This document shows, piece after piece, positions 17,360 through 26,369 of a DNA stretch of 64,000 bases (position 1 is the first letter of the stretch; every line of letters begins with the position of its first letter). Source of the stretch: Paludibacteraceae bacterium (GTDB lineage Bacteria; Bacteroidota; Bacteroidia; Bacteroidales; Paludibacteraceae). Made by a program: the position numbers and the translations under genes. The notes below the pieces were generated by a model. It was not told the DNA's origin. It made no database searches and saw nothing but the letters and a program-made list of their open reading frames with translations. The DNA is taken from contig JAFPYI010000018.1 in the NCBI GenBank assembly GCA_017412245.1, positions 1 to 64,000 of the forward strand. Direction: 5' to 3'.

Positions 17360-20300
17360 ATGCTTATGAAAAAGATTTTCACATTAATGGCAGCTATGTT
17401 GGTCTGCGTTAGTGGAGTGATGGCCGCAGTGGGAGGCAAGTTACGCATCCCTGCTATGGAGCATATAACGGCTATCGTGACACGCGGGGGCGCGACATTG
17501 GCTAATGGTGACTCGGTGTGGTCGGGTGATGTGCTCAACATCCGTTATGCACCGGACGCGCATTACTGTATGTCTCGCTCAAGAGAATTTTTCCGCGAGA
17601 AGACAGTCACGCTGAAAGACAATGATTTTTGCCAAGACTGGACTAACTTAGCCAATGGCGAATCACAGGGTTTTACCAAGTGTACAGCAGGCGGGAGCAG
17701 CTTTGAAGATGTAGGTATTGACGGATGGAAGCACCAGATGCCAAGCTGGAGTTACACGAACACAAACGGGGGGTCATCCTCGACCTACAAAATCACTCCG
17801 AGTGTATCAGGAACGGTTAAAGTGAGTTTTGTTCGCGGTTTGAATAACGACTTCGCTCAGTGGGGTAAGTTCAAATTGTACTGGACGAAAAACAACGCGG
17901 TGCAGAGTTCAGCTGTGCGTGATTTTACTAACGGCACTTACAACCGCCCCGGTTACACGCTCTTCTACGACACGATAGAAGTTACGCTGACTACAACTGA
18001 CTCTATCGGTTTCGTTTGCGAAAAGGTTGCCAACAATGGCTGGGGCGATGATGGCCGTTGGTGGTACATTGGCTCCATTCACCTTTTAGGTGGCGGCGAC
18101 TACTACATTGAACCGATGTGTGCAGAAAAGATGTTCGAAGTTCGTTTCCAAATGAATGATCACATAGAGGTGACCGCTTCGATTCAAGAGGATGATACGC
18201 CGATAGCCAATGGCGACTATGCTCCTTGGGATAGACACCTGGTCTACTCCTTCCGACCGAGTTCGGGGTACAAATTCTCCGACAACTCTACCGAAGAACA
18301 GGGTGTAGCACAATTGAACGATGGTTACAGCGGTTACAACAAGACCGATAAGTTCTTCACTATCTCCTGCTCCAAGACCGCAGAATTGGATCTTGACTCT
18401 CGAATGCCGTTGACAATCACATTGGCAGACCATCTCACGTTGGACTCCATCAGCTTAGATGGTGCGGCATTTAACAGTGGTGACAGTGTTCTATTAGGAC
18501 AAGTACTCTACTATCGCATCAAGACCGACGACGGTTGGTATTTCCTCGATAAGACTACCGTGAAGGAGGTCACCGTAACACTGACTCCGGAACTTGTTGA
18601 GGTGGATGGTTCGGACAAGCGTATTACTATCACTACCGAAGCACCCGAGCAAATCCAACAATATACTCTGATTTTCAATTTAGCCGAGCATGTCAGCTTA
18701 GACTCTACCAGTCTAAACGGCGCACTTTATAACTTAGGCGACAATGTCAGCACGGGTGATCAACTCTACTACAGATTCCGTACGGATGACGGTTGGATAT
18801 TCTCTGATGCCACTACGGTCAAAGAGAACACAGTGACTATTGCCGCTGCTTTGGCTGATGCGGACAAGAAGATAACCATCAATAGTCCTGCTGCTCAGCA
18901 GATTATTTCTTACACATTAATATTCGACATTCCTGAGCACGCATCGCTGAAATCAGTTATGGTCAACGGTGTCAATTGGGAAGGAGGACCAGTAGTAGCA
19001 GGAGACATAGTGGACTATGAAATTGTAGCTGAGGAACACTACAAGTTCGAAGATTTGAATGATGATTATATATTTGCCAGTAATACCATCTATCCGGACA
19101 AGGCAAACGAGAACAACGAAATTATTATCTCCTGTCCTGCTGCTATTTTTGTGCAGGGTGTAAAGATTCAGTTCGTTGCGACCACGCACAACAGTCTGAA
19201 GTACGCCAAGTTGAATGGTGTTGATTATGACGGCGGTTATGCATGGAATGGTGATACTATCGATTTTGCTTTCGTAGCAGACAAGGGATATGATTTCTAC
19301 GAGACAACACACGAAGAGGGTGTCTTGGAATTAGGAGCCAAAATGCCGGTTGATGAAAGCATGGCAGATGCGGACGGTATTGTCAAATATGAGTGTCCTC
19401 CTGCATCGTTACGCCCTGAGTACGTTGTCATCGTTCCCGAGGTTCCGCACACTACGTACACGCTGAAGGTGAACAGTCAACCGATTGAGAACGGCGGCAA
19501 TGTTTATCCCGGCGATACGCTCTTCTTCCGAATAGAAGCGGAGGAAGGTTACGCATTTGAGTATAGCGGAAGCACCTTCATTGAGGACAAGACTACTATC
19601 TACCGTGGTATGACGGATAACGATACTATCCTCATCACCGGCTTCGGTGAAGTCAAGATCCAGAAACCGTTGATTATGGTTAATATGCTCGATTCGACGA
19701 CGGCTCGTATCAGCTGGACGGGCGTTTTCACTGAGTCCAAGATTTTGGTAACGCCTGTTGAATTGATGAATGCCGATCCTCGTTATACAAAGGGCTTTAC
19801 CTTCGTCAACGAGCGCGAACTGGTTATCGACACACTGACTCCGGGCGTGCGCTACTATGTATATGTAATAGGTCTCAAGCCTGAGATGTCCGATGTGGCT
19901 TATGTCACCTTCGATGCCATTTATACTGAAAATGGCGGTGGAGAATGGAATTTGGCTTCCACTTGTACCTTTACCATCAATATGTACGATAGTTACGGTG
20001 ATGGTTGGAATGGTTGCGGTCTGCGCTTTGTAGAGGCAGGCGAAGAACAAACTATTACCCTCTCGGATGGAGAGTGCGGCACCGCTACCTACGAGTCCAC
20101 CGGCGAGGAGGTGAAGATCTATTGGGTGTCAGGTAGTTACAAAAGCGAAGTAAGTGCTATAGTAACGAATCAAGAAGGTTCCGTAGTGCTGAATATTGCT
20201 CAGGGTCAGGCAAGCGACTACGTGGATGGGCAATTGCTCTTCAGCGGCGTGCTGTGTGATTTCTGTCACGCTAAGATTGAGGATATTATCTACGATATCG

Positions 20301-23293
20301 ATAGCACCAATTTCCTTGTCTCTTGGACGGGCGTTGACGCGGTTAGCTACGATGTAATCGTGACGCAGAAGTCTTATCTGACGGCAGAAGAGGTGGAGGG
20401 AATCATGTTCCATCAGGATTCTACCTCTTACTTCTGGACAGGCGAGAAAAATAAAGGTTACAATGTTTATGTTCGTGGCATCTGTGCCGACGGTATTGCG
20501 GGTGCATGGAGCAAGGCCTTTGTATATGAGCCTATAGATAATCCGGAACCGTATGCACGTCTCCACGCTAAGTCGATTGAGTTCGATTATACAGAGGAAG
20601 GTGATCTGTTGACCAATGCCGCTATGGGTGGTCCCTCGGCGGGCATGTACTTCCCTGTTCTGGCCTACCGTGTCAATCTGGCTGATACCACCGATGCAGT
20701 CTTCTCGTTCGAGTGGAAGCATTTGAAAGACTACAACGACACCTATGGTGTGGTTCTGCGCGACACAGCGGCTGACGCACCTATGGAAATGCTCCAATAC
20801 TTCGAGCGTGGCGACACGTTGCGTAACATGATTGGCGACCTGTACATTCTCGTTCTGAACGAAGGGCAACTGGATGAATACACACTGAAGTTCACCAAGC
20901 CTAAGTATCTGGTGGCTAAGCCTATCGAGCCGGATTATACCGAGACGGGCGATTTCACCGAAGCAGTGTCTTGGTCAACTCCGTATTCGACCACTTGGCC
21001 GACAGTTCTGTACAGCTATACTCCTACCGATTCGGTAGCAGACATTGTTTGCTCGGTAACAACTGAGTCGTACAGTTCGACTATGATGAGCTCGCCGTCA
21101 ATCTACTTCTTTATATTCAGAGACACTCTTGATAATAGTCATATAATATACAGCGATCCGGCTAATTTCGGTGGTTTCTCGCGCAGAGTAGAGAAAGGAC
21201 ATACTTACTATATTGCTATCAGTTTGAATCCGACCAACGGAAAGCAGACCGACGACTACACGATCCATCTCAGCAAGATTGCTCCGTTAGCAGCTAAGAC
21301 CATTACGCCGGACTACATCGAGACGGGTGACTATACCGATGCTACCGAGTGGATCCATCCTTACTTCGGCACTACGACTTACTCGAAGGCATACGTCTAT
21401 ACTCCGAGCGATACGACCGAGGTACTGTTGACCGTCAAAGGCAATAACGCGCCGAGTGGTGCAGGTATCTTCCTCTATAAGAATGAGATTACCGGTTCTA
21501 ATTCGCTTATTGCACAGGCAGCTCCTACTATCGGTCGCATGACCTGTTACAAGGATTCCACCTACATTCTTGTCCTCAGTTCGCTGCCTATGTACGGTGG
21601 CAATCGCACCGATACCTACGAGCTGCGCATCGAGGAACTCAAGGAGGAGACCGTTCCTACGGTAACAGCCGTTATCGAGCCGGATACTATCGTAAGAGAT
21701 GTACTGACGACAGAGGACTATGTAAGCGAAGCAGATGCGCTCATCAAGGTGTACGAGTATGTGGCATACCAAGATGAGAAAGTGTCAATGGGTCTCTTTA
21801 TCAACGATACTATCGCGGGTATAGGTGGTGGCATGATGTATATGCCGTTCTACGCGTATGTATATAAGGATACGCTTGAGCTGTACGGTTCGGAATACAG
21901 CAGCTTTAGTGGCTCTTTCGTTCCGCTTACGCTGACCGGAAGCGAGGAAGGAACTCACTACTATATCGTTATCTCCGGTAACTCGTCTATGGCACTGACC
22001 GGTCTGCCGTTCAATTTCCATTTCCGTCGTGAGATAGATTACAACGCTCCTAACGTGCGTCAGGCGGTAGAGGTAGGTCAGCGCTACACCAGCGAGTTGA
22101 CGTTGTTCGACGAGTATACGTATCATTCTTGGCCGGGCTCGGCAGAAACGTTCGAGTTCCACGCTGAGAAGGGTAAGAAATACAAGATCTTAATGCATAG
22201 TCTTGAGGAGAGTTCTGTCAACAATCTGTGGATTTCTGTTCTCGACCCGAGTCGTAAGACAGGTACGTATAGCGGCAACCTGGTATCCACGTACAATGGA
22301 GAGAGTGATGGCTGGTGTGCTATTGAGTTCGCCCCGGATTCGACAGGCAACTATGTACTGATATTTGATCACTACTTGAATATGAGTTACATGATGCAGG
22401 ATACCTTATCGTATGAGTTCCTCATCACCGAGTATATCGAGTTCATCGATATGATCAACCAAGCTGAGTATGTGGATGCGGCTACGCCGTACAACGAGAG
22501 CGGTGTCTTCACTTCGGCATCGACCAAGGTATTGTTTAATGCAGAGTATAGTTTCCATGCTCCTTCTTCGTTCATCACGGCCTACGGTGGTCTCTACAAT
22601 GCGAAGGCCTACATGGTGATTGTTCCTGCCGGTCAAGACCTCTTCGTTGAGTATGGTAGTCAGAAGGATGTTATCATTCAGATCTACGATTTTGCTACCT
22701 CTTCGTCGGCTCACTCGCCGCAGAAATTCGATGAGATTGATTTTGCTTATCCGTATGAGGTGGGCTATTACCACAACTCTGAGCGCGTGGCTAAGATGGT
22801 TTATGTCGTTGTATCGCAGTACGATGTTGAACTGGGCGACGATGTGTGGAGCCTGCGTATCGGTCTTGGAGAAGCAACGTTCGAGTTGGCAATCGCTAAG
22901 GGTGTAGCAAGTCAAGATAAGATCACTATCTACAACGACCAAGACGAGATGGATGCAGCGGCTGCACTGAGTGCATTGCAACTGTCGGCTATCGACGCCG
23001 CTACGGGTACTACTATCGGTACTATCCTCAACAACAGCGCTTACTGGCGAGTTGATTTGGTTAACAACAAGGCTCGTTTTGAGGCCAACGACAGTGACCT
23101 GCCTGTAGGTTACCGCTTCGCAGAGGCAACCGAGTGGATTGAGGTAGAAATTGAAGTTCTGCCTTACAGTCAAGGTATAGACGACCTTGAGGGTGAACAA
23201 CGCGTTGAGATACGCAAGTTCCTCTACAACGGCCAGATCTATATCCAGACACCGCAAGGTATCTTCAATATCACAGGTCAACGCGTGAGATAA
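17360..23293 (+). CDS. Giant secreted multidomain surface protein
   Basis: A 1977-residue protein with a signal peptide (MLMKKIFTLMAAMLVCVSGV). Regions in order: an all-beta N-terminal domain (~30-250); four or five ~85-residue repeats (~350-700) with the pattern YTLIFxxxEHxSLxS, GDxLYYR and DDGW; a fibronectin-III-like domain (~769-860, DSTTARISWTG); a YDSYGDGWNG domain (~876-960); a second FN3-like domain (~972-1060, STNFLVSWTG); then repeated PPC-like beta domains introduced by KPIEPDYTETGD-type words (~1068, 1185, 1311, 1436); and a tail ending IFNITGQRVR that resembles other C-termini here. It is probably exported by Sec and then moved to the surface, plausibly by T9SS (PorT is encoded at 28954). 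Likely adhesin or matrix protein; the ligand is unknown. Two hairpins follow the stop. Confidence 0.85.
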   Translation: MLMKKIFTLMAAMLVCVSGVMAAVGGKLRIPAMEHITAIVTRGGATLANGDSVWSGDVLNIRYAPDAHYCMSRSREFFREKTVTLKDNDFCQDWTNLANGESQGFTKCTAGGSSFEDVGIDGWKHQMPSWSYTNTNGGSSSTYKITPSVSGTVKVSFVRGLNNDFAQWGKFKLYWTKNNAVQSSAVRDFTNGTYNRPGYTLFYDTIEVTLTTTDSIGFVCEKVANNGWGDDGRWWYIGSIHLLGGGDYYIEPMCAEKMFEVRFQMNDHIEVTASIQEDDTPIANGDYAPWDRHLVYSFRPSSGYKFSDNSTEEQGVAQLNDGYSGYNKTDKFFTISCSKTAELDLDSRMPLTITLADHLTLDSISLDGAAFNSGDSVLLGQVLYYRIKTDDGWYFLDKTTVKEVTVTLTPELVEVDGSDKRITITTEAPEQIQQYTLIFNLAEHVSLDSTSLNGALYNLGDNVSTGDQLYYRFRTDDGWIFSDATTVKENTVTIAAALADADKKITINSPAAQQIISYTLIFDIPEHASLKSVMVNGVNWEGGPVVAGDIVDYEIVAEEHYKFEDLNDDYIFASNTIYPDKANENNEIIISCPAAIFVQGVKIQFVATTHNSLKYAKLNGVDYDGGYAWNGDTIDFAFVADKGYDFYETTHEEGVLELGAKMPVDESMADADGIVKYECPPASLRPEYVVIVPEVPHTTYTLKVNSQPIENGGNVYPGDTLFFRIEAEEGYAFEYSGSTFIEDKTTIYRGMTDNDTILITGFGEVKIQKPLIMVNMLDSTTARISWTGVFTESKILVTPVELMNADPRYTKGFTFVNERELVIDTLTPGVRYYVYVIGLKPEMSDVAYVTFDAIYTENGGGEWNLASTCTFTINMYDSYGDGWNGCGLRFVEAGEEQTITLSDGECGTATYESTGEEVKIYWVSGSYKSEVSAIVTNQEGSVVLNIAQGQASDYVDGQLLFSGVLCDFCHAKIEDIIYDIDSTNFLVSWTGVDAVSYDVIVTQKSYLTAEEVEGIMFHQDSTSYFWTGEKNKGYNVYVRGICADGIAGAWSKAFVYEPIDNPEPYARLHAKSIEFDYTEEGDLLTNAAMGGPSAGMYFPVLAYRVNLADTTDAVFSFEWKHLKDYNDTYGVVLRDTAADAPMEMLQYFERGDTLRNMIGDLYILVLNEGQLDEYTLKFTKPKYLVAKPIEPDYTETGDFTEAVSWSTPYSTTWPTVLYSYTPTDSVADIVCSVTTESYSSTMMSSPSIYFFIFRDTLDNSHIIYSDPANFGGFSRRVEKGHTYYIAISLNPTNGKQTDDYTIHLSKIAPLAAKTITPDYIETGDYTDATEWIHPYFGTTTYSKAYVYTPSDTTEVLLTVKGNNAPSGAGIFLYKNEITGSNSLIAQAAPTIGRMTCYKDSTYILVLSSLPMYGGNRTDTYELRIEELKEETVPTVTAVIEPDTIVRDVLTTEDYVSEADALIKVYEYVAYQDEKVSMGLFINDTIAGIGGGMMYMPFYAYVYKDTLELYGSEYSSFSGSFVPLTLTGSEEGTHYYIVISGNSSMALTGLPFNFHFRREIDYNAPNVRQAVEVGQRYTSELTLFDEYTYHSWPGSAETFEFHAEKGKKYKILMHSLEESSVNNLWISVLDPSRKTGTYSGNLVSTYNGESDGWCAIEFAPDSTGNYVLIFDHYLNMSYMMQDTLSYEFLITEYIEFIDMINQAEYVDAATPYNESGVFTSASTKVLFNAEYSFHAPSSFITAYGGLYNAKAYMVIVPAGQDLFVEYGSQKDVIIQIYDFATSSSAHSPQKFDEIDFAYPYEVGYYHNSERVAKMVYVVVSQYDVELGDDVWSLRIGLGEATFELAIAKGVASQDKITIYNDQDEMDAAAALSALQLSAIDAATGTTIGTILNNSAYWRVDLVNNKARFEANDSDLPVGYRFAEATEWIEVEIEVLPYSQGIDDLEGEQRVEIRKFLYNGQIYIQTPQGIFNITGQRVR

Positions 23294-23309
23294 TCGCTTC
23301 CCTCTCTCT

Positions 23310-23329
23310 CCCCTCCTTTTAGGGAGGGG
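23310..23329. repeat. CCCCTCC hairpin after the giant gene
   Basis: CCCCTCC (23310-23316) pairs with GGAGGGG (23323-23329), 6-nt loop, followed by TTGGGGG. Similar C/G-rich palindromes are common between genes in this phylum (from memory). It is not followed by a U run, so the terminator is the next hairpin. Confidence 0.55.
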
Positions 23330-23352
23330 TTGGGGGTAGGCCCTTCTCCTAG

Positions 23353-23381
23353 AAAAAGCGACCTTCGGGCCGCTTTTTTTT
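23353..23381 (+). terminator. Rho-independent terminator of the giant gene
   Basis: AAAAAGCG-A-CC, loop TTCG, GG-C-CGCTTTTTTTT. A stem with one mismatch and a long T run, 60 nt after the stop codon. Confidence 0.85.
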
Positions 23382-23413
23382 GTGGTGGCTTAAACAAAAA
23401 ATCTCCGCATTTC

Positions 23414-23444
23414 TTGCGTATTTGCAAAATTTGTTGTACCTTTG
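23414..23444 (+). promoter_or_regulatory. Promoter for the gene at 23573
   Basis: TTGC (23414-23417), 19 nt, TACCTTTG (23437-23444). The transcript would carry the whole 97-bp AT-palindrome element (23462-23558) as its leader. Confidence 0.75.
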
Positions 23445-23461
23445 CACTGATTATACTCCGC

Positions 23462-23558
23462 TTGGGGTAATATTGGGGTAATTACCTTATTATAACGTAT
23501 CCCGGTGCACCCTATATATATTATATATATAATATATATTCCGTGATTTTTAATTTTG
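23462..23558 (+). repeat. 97-bp dispersed element with AT palindrome, copy 2
   Basis: Reverse complement of 1224-1320 with two mismatches. Here the element lies between a good promoter and a small gene, so its AT palindrome would be transcribed into the 5' leader as a long hairpin ending 15 nt before the ATG. Confidence 0.85.
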
Positions 23559-23572
23559 AACTCACAAATACA

Positions 23573-23947
23573 ATGAAACTTCTCAAATTTATAGCAAAAA
23601 ACTGTAAAATTCACCCTGTTCTTTATGATGCATACCTTATGCTTCAGCGGAGACTGGGCGCTGAAATGGTGCATCGCCGTAAGCGCAAATCAACTATGTG
23701 CATTGAGGTCATTTTCTATGCCGATTCGCTCGCGATTATCACAGGTCGCCTGAATACACTCAAAGAGGCAGAGAAATGTGGCTTCTGGATTATGTGCCGA
23801 CGGCAGACGAAAAAAGGGCATACAATCTACAAAGAGCACCCGGTATTCCAACTTTTCCTAACACCGGTGCATCCTAAGAAACGACACGAACAAAACACAA
23901 CCATAACCTCGCTGGACAAACCTGCTACCCAAGCACTTATGGCCTGA
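23573..23947 (+). CDS. Small protein of unknown function
   Basis: A 124-residue, basic, soluble protein with no signal peptide, starting MKLLKFIAKNCKIHPVLYDA and containing CIEVIFYADSLAIITGRL and GFWIMCRRQTKKGHTIYKEH. I do not recognise a family. It has its own promoter at 23414 and the 97-bp repeat in its leader; rho follows 107 nt later with its own promoter. The ATG at 23573 is preferred over the frame start at 23543, which lies inside the repeat. The tight link with the repeat suggests they might travel together, which is inference. Confidence 0.6.
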   Translation: MKLLKFIAKNCKIHPVLYDAYLMLQRRLGAEMVHRRKRKSTMCIEVIFYADSLAIITGRLNTLKEAEKCGFWIMCRRQTKKGHTIYKEHPVFQLFLTPVHPKKRHEQNTTITSLDKPATQALMA

Positions 23948-23970
23948 TTTTACAAAATTATTGCAAAAAA

Positions 23971-24002
23971 TTTGCGTAATTCAAAAAAAAGTATTACTTT
24001 TG
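23971..24002 (+). promoter_or_regulatory. Promoter for rho
   Basis: TTTGC (23971-23975), 19 nt, TACTTTTG (23995-24002), about 52 nt before the rho ATG. Confidence 0.78.
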
Positions 24003-24054
24003 CACCGGATTTCGGAAAATGAAGTCCATTTCTAAGTAATTCCTTATTATTTTT

Positions 24055-25827
24055 ATGCAATACGATTTACAAAAACTCGAGCGTATGTCGCTCGATGAAG
24101 TGCGTGAGATAGCCGAGTCTATGGGCTTGCATCCACGCCGCAGTCAGAGTATTCGTGAGTTGAGTTATGCCATCTTAGACGCCCAGGCCGATAACCGTGC
24201 GGCAGTAGTAGAAGCTCGCGAACAACAGAAAGAAAATAAACGTGAACGCGTGCGCGGTGTTCGTCGCGCTCCGCAGAAAGTGAATACCGCTAACATGAAA
24301 AGTGAACAGGTGGTAGCCACCGTAGGCAATGCGAAAGATGAGTTAGCAGAGATGCACGAACAACTGAAAGCCAATAACCACAAACCGAATAAAACCGTGG
24401 TGAAGGTGAAAGGTGAGGGGTTAACGGATGAGCGGATGAGTGGACTAGCGGATGAAGGGGGGAAAGGATTAGTGGATGAGAAGCCTGCTCCCGGATTAGT
24501 GGATGAAGGGGTGAAAGAACCAGCTCCGACCAAGAAACGTGGCCGTAAAACAGCTAAAGCAGGGGAAGAGCAGCCTACCCCGGAGATAACAAATGAAGGA
24601 GTGAAGGAAGAGTCTACACCCGAGGTAACAAATGAGAAGCCTACCCCGAAGGTAACGAATGAAGGCGTGAAAGAGGAAAAGAAAGCACCTCATCTGCCGA
24701 ATTTGGGCGAGAACGTGATTGCTATGGGTACATTGGAATGTGCACCGGACGGATACGGATTCCTGCGCTCAGCGGATTATAACTACCTGCCCAGCCCGGA
24801 CGACGTGTATGTAAGCAAAGAGCAAGTACGTCAATATGGCCTCAAACCCGGCGACACCGTTGAGTGTTCGATTCGCGTGAACCCGCAACCGGATAAATTC
24901 TTCCCGATGGACAAAGTGATTCGTATCAACGGCTTAGCACCGGAATTAGCCAAACAACGTATCGCGTTCGAGAACCTTATTCCACTCTTCCCTGACCAGA
25001 AATTCAAACTCTGCACCGGCAAAAACGACCCGTTGAGTGTTCGAATCATCGACCTCTTCTCCCCTATCGGTAAAGGTCAACGCGGACTGATAGTAGCGCA
25101 ACCGAAGACCGGTAAGACCGTGTTGCTGAAAGAATTAGCAAACGCTATCTTAGCCAACAACCCGGAGGTGTATATGATCGTCCTGCTGATTGACGAGCGT
25201 CCGGAAGAGGTAACAGATATGGCTCGTTCCGTGAATGCAGAAGTGATTGCTTCTACGTTCGACGAGCCGGCAGACAACCATGTGAAAGTGGCGAATATCG
25301 TTCACGAGAAAGCAAAACGATTGGTAGAAAGCGGTCACGACGTAGTTATCCTGCTGGACTCTATCACCCGTCTGGCACGAGCATACAACACCGTAGCTCC
25401 TTCCAGCGGAAAAGTGTTATCCGGAGGAGTGGAAGCCCAAGCGCTGCATAAACCCAAACGTTTCTTCGGCGCAGCACGAAACATAGAGAACGGAGGTTCA
25501 CTGACGATCATCGCTACCGCACTGACCGAGACAGGAAGTAAGATGGATGATCTGATTTTCGAAGAGTTCAAAGGCACGGGAAACATGGAACTGCAGTTAG
25601 ACCGTAAGTTAGCTAACCGCCGTATCTTCCCTGCCGTAGATATACCTGCTTCCAGCACCCGTAGAGATGACTTACTGCTGCCGCCGGATATATTATCGCG
25701 TATGTGGCAAATCCGTAAGATGCTCAGCGAGATGAATAGCCAAGAGGCAATGGAGAAACTGACCAGTTATATGGAACGCACGGAAGATAATGACGAGTTC
25801 CTGCTGGCCGTTAACGGCAGCCGTTAA
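24055..25827 (+). CDS. rho: Transcription termination factor Rho with long disordered insert
   Basis: A 590-residue hexameric RNA helicase. The N-terminal helical domain (~1-40) starts [21 protein letters not shown] ~180-residue Lys/Glu/Pro-rich low-complexity insert follows, holding repeats of GL(V/A)DEG and TNEGVKEE. Then comes the cold-shock-like RNA-binding domain ([16 protein letters not shown], ~222), Walker [14 protein letters not shown] (~350), Walker [17 protein letters not shown] and the R-loop. Rho of Bacteroides thetaiotaomicron also has a disordered insert, reported to drive condensates, so the insert is probably functional. Its DNA uses the same GGATTAGTGGATGAA-type words as the intergenic repeats. 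aroQ follows 51 nt downstream. Confidence 0.97.
   Translation: MQYDLQKLERMSLDEVREIAESMGLHPRRSQSIRELSYAILDAQADNRAAVVEAREQQKENKRERVRGVRRAPQKVNTANMKSEQVVATVGNAKDELAEMHEQLKANNHKPNKTVVKVKGEGLTDERMSGLADEGGKGLVDEKPAPGLVDEGVKEPAPTKKRGRKTAKAGEEQPTPEITNEGVKEESTPEVTNEKPTPKVTNEGVKEEKKAPHLPNLGENVIAMGTLECAPDGYGFLRSADYNYLPSPDDVYVSKEQVRQYGLKPGDTVECSIRVNPQPDKFFPMDKVIRINGLAPELAKQRIAFENLIPLFPDQKFKLCTGKNDPLSVRIIDLFSPIGKGQRGLIVAQPKTGKTVLLKELANAILANNPEVYMIVLLIDERPEEVTDMARSVNAEVIASTFDEPADNHVKVANIVHEKAKRLVESGHDVVILLDSITRLARAYNTVAPSSGKVLSGGVEAQALHKPKRFFGAARNIENGGSLTIIATALTETGSKMDDLIFEEFKGTGNMELQLDRKLANRRIFPAVDIPASSTRRDDLLLPPDILSRMWQIRKMLSEMNSQEAMEKLTSYMERTEDNDEFLLAVNGSR
24413..24680. repeat. In-frame degenerate repeats encoding the Rho linker
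   Basis: Words such as GGATTAGTGGATGAA (three near copies) and ACAAATGAAGGAGTGAA (several near copies) run through this part of rho in frame. They encode GLVDE and TNEGVKE repeats. Confidence 0.7.
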
Positions 25828-25867
25828 CGGCGTTAAATGGTTAAGATGGTTTTGTTTGCAACAAAAC
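25808..25867. repeat. Palindromes at the rho stop codon and a following hairpin
   Basis: CCGTTAACGG occurs at 25808-25817 and 25821-25830, spanning the last codons and stop of rho. GTTTTGTT (25849-25856) then pairs with AACAAAAC (25860-25867) with a 3-nt loop. There is no T run, so this is not a standard terminator. It may affect rho-aroQ read-through or RNA stability, by position only. Confidence 0.5.
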
Positions 25868-25878
25868 GTTAAACTGTT

Positions 25879-26328
25879 ATGACAATTCTAATTCTCAACG
25901 GTCCGAATTTGAATCGGTTAGGGAAACGGAAACCGGAGATATATGGAAATATATCAATGGCACAGATTTTGTTAGACATCCAGCGTGCGTACCCGGATGT
26001 GCACTTCATTTACCGCCAGTCCAACCACGAAGGAGACTTGATTGATTGGATACAGGAAGCGAATGAGCGGTCAGCAGTCAGCCTTCAGCCGGAAGAAACG
26101 GTAGCAGGTATCGTGCTTAATGCAGGCGGATACACGCATACGAGCGTGGCATTACGAGACGCAGTGGAGGAATGCGAGGTGCCGGTAGTAGAGGTACATA
26201 TCAGTGACATCTCCAAACGGGAACCGTTCCGAAGAAACAGCCTTCTCACGGACGTGTGCGCGCATAGTATAATAGGTCAAGGAACAGAGGGATACCGACA
26301 AGCCGTAAAGTGGCTATTGAACGCCTAA
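25879..26328 (+). CDS. aroQ: 3-dehydroquinate dehydratase, type II
   Basis: A 149-residue enzyme of the shikimate pathway that removes water from 3-dehydroquinate. Type II marks: NGPNLNRLGKRKPEIYG at the N-terminus with the catalytic Tyr, LNAGGYTHTSVALRDAV, and EVHISDISKREPFRRNSLL with the catalytic His. Length matches the family (~145-150). It is cytosolic and lies behind rho in the same direction. Confidence 0.97.
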   Translation: MTILILNGPNLNRLGKRKPEIYGNISMAQILLDIQRAYPDVHFIYRQSNHEGDLIDWIQEANERSAVSLQPEETVAGIVLNAGGYTHTSVALRDAVEECEVPVVEVHISDISKREPFRRNSLLTDVCAHSIIGQGTEGYRQAVKWLLNA

Positions 26329-26369
26329 AAGCTATTTAATATTTAATATTGCAAATTTAAGATTTAAGA

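Noticed and set aside
22406..23281. 291-codon frame opposite the giant surface protein
   Set aside because: Antisense shadow of a long repetitive coding region; no domain or promoter.
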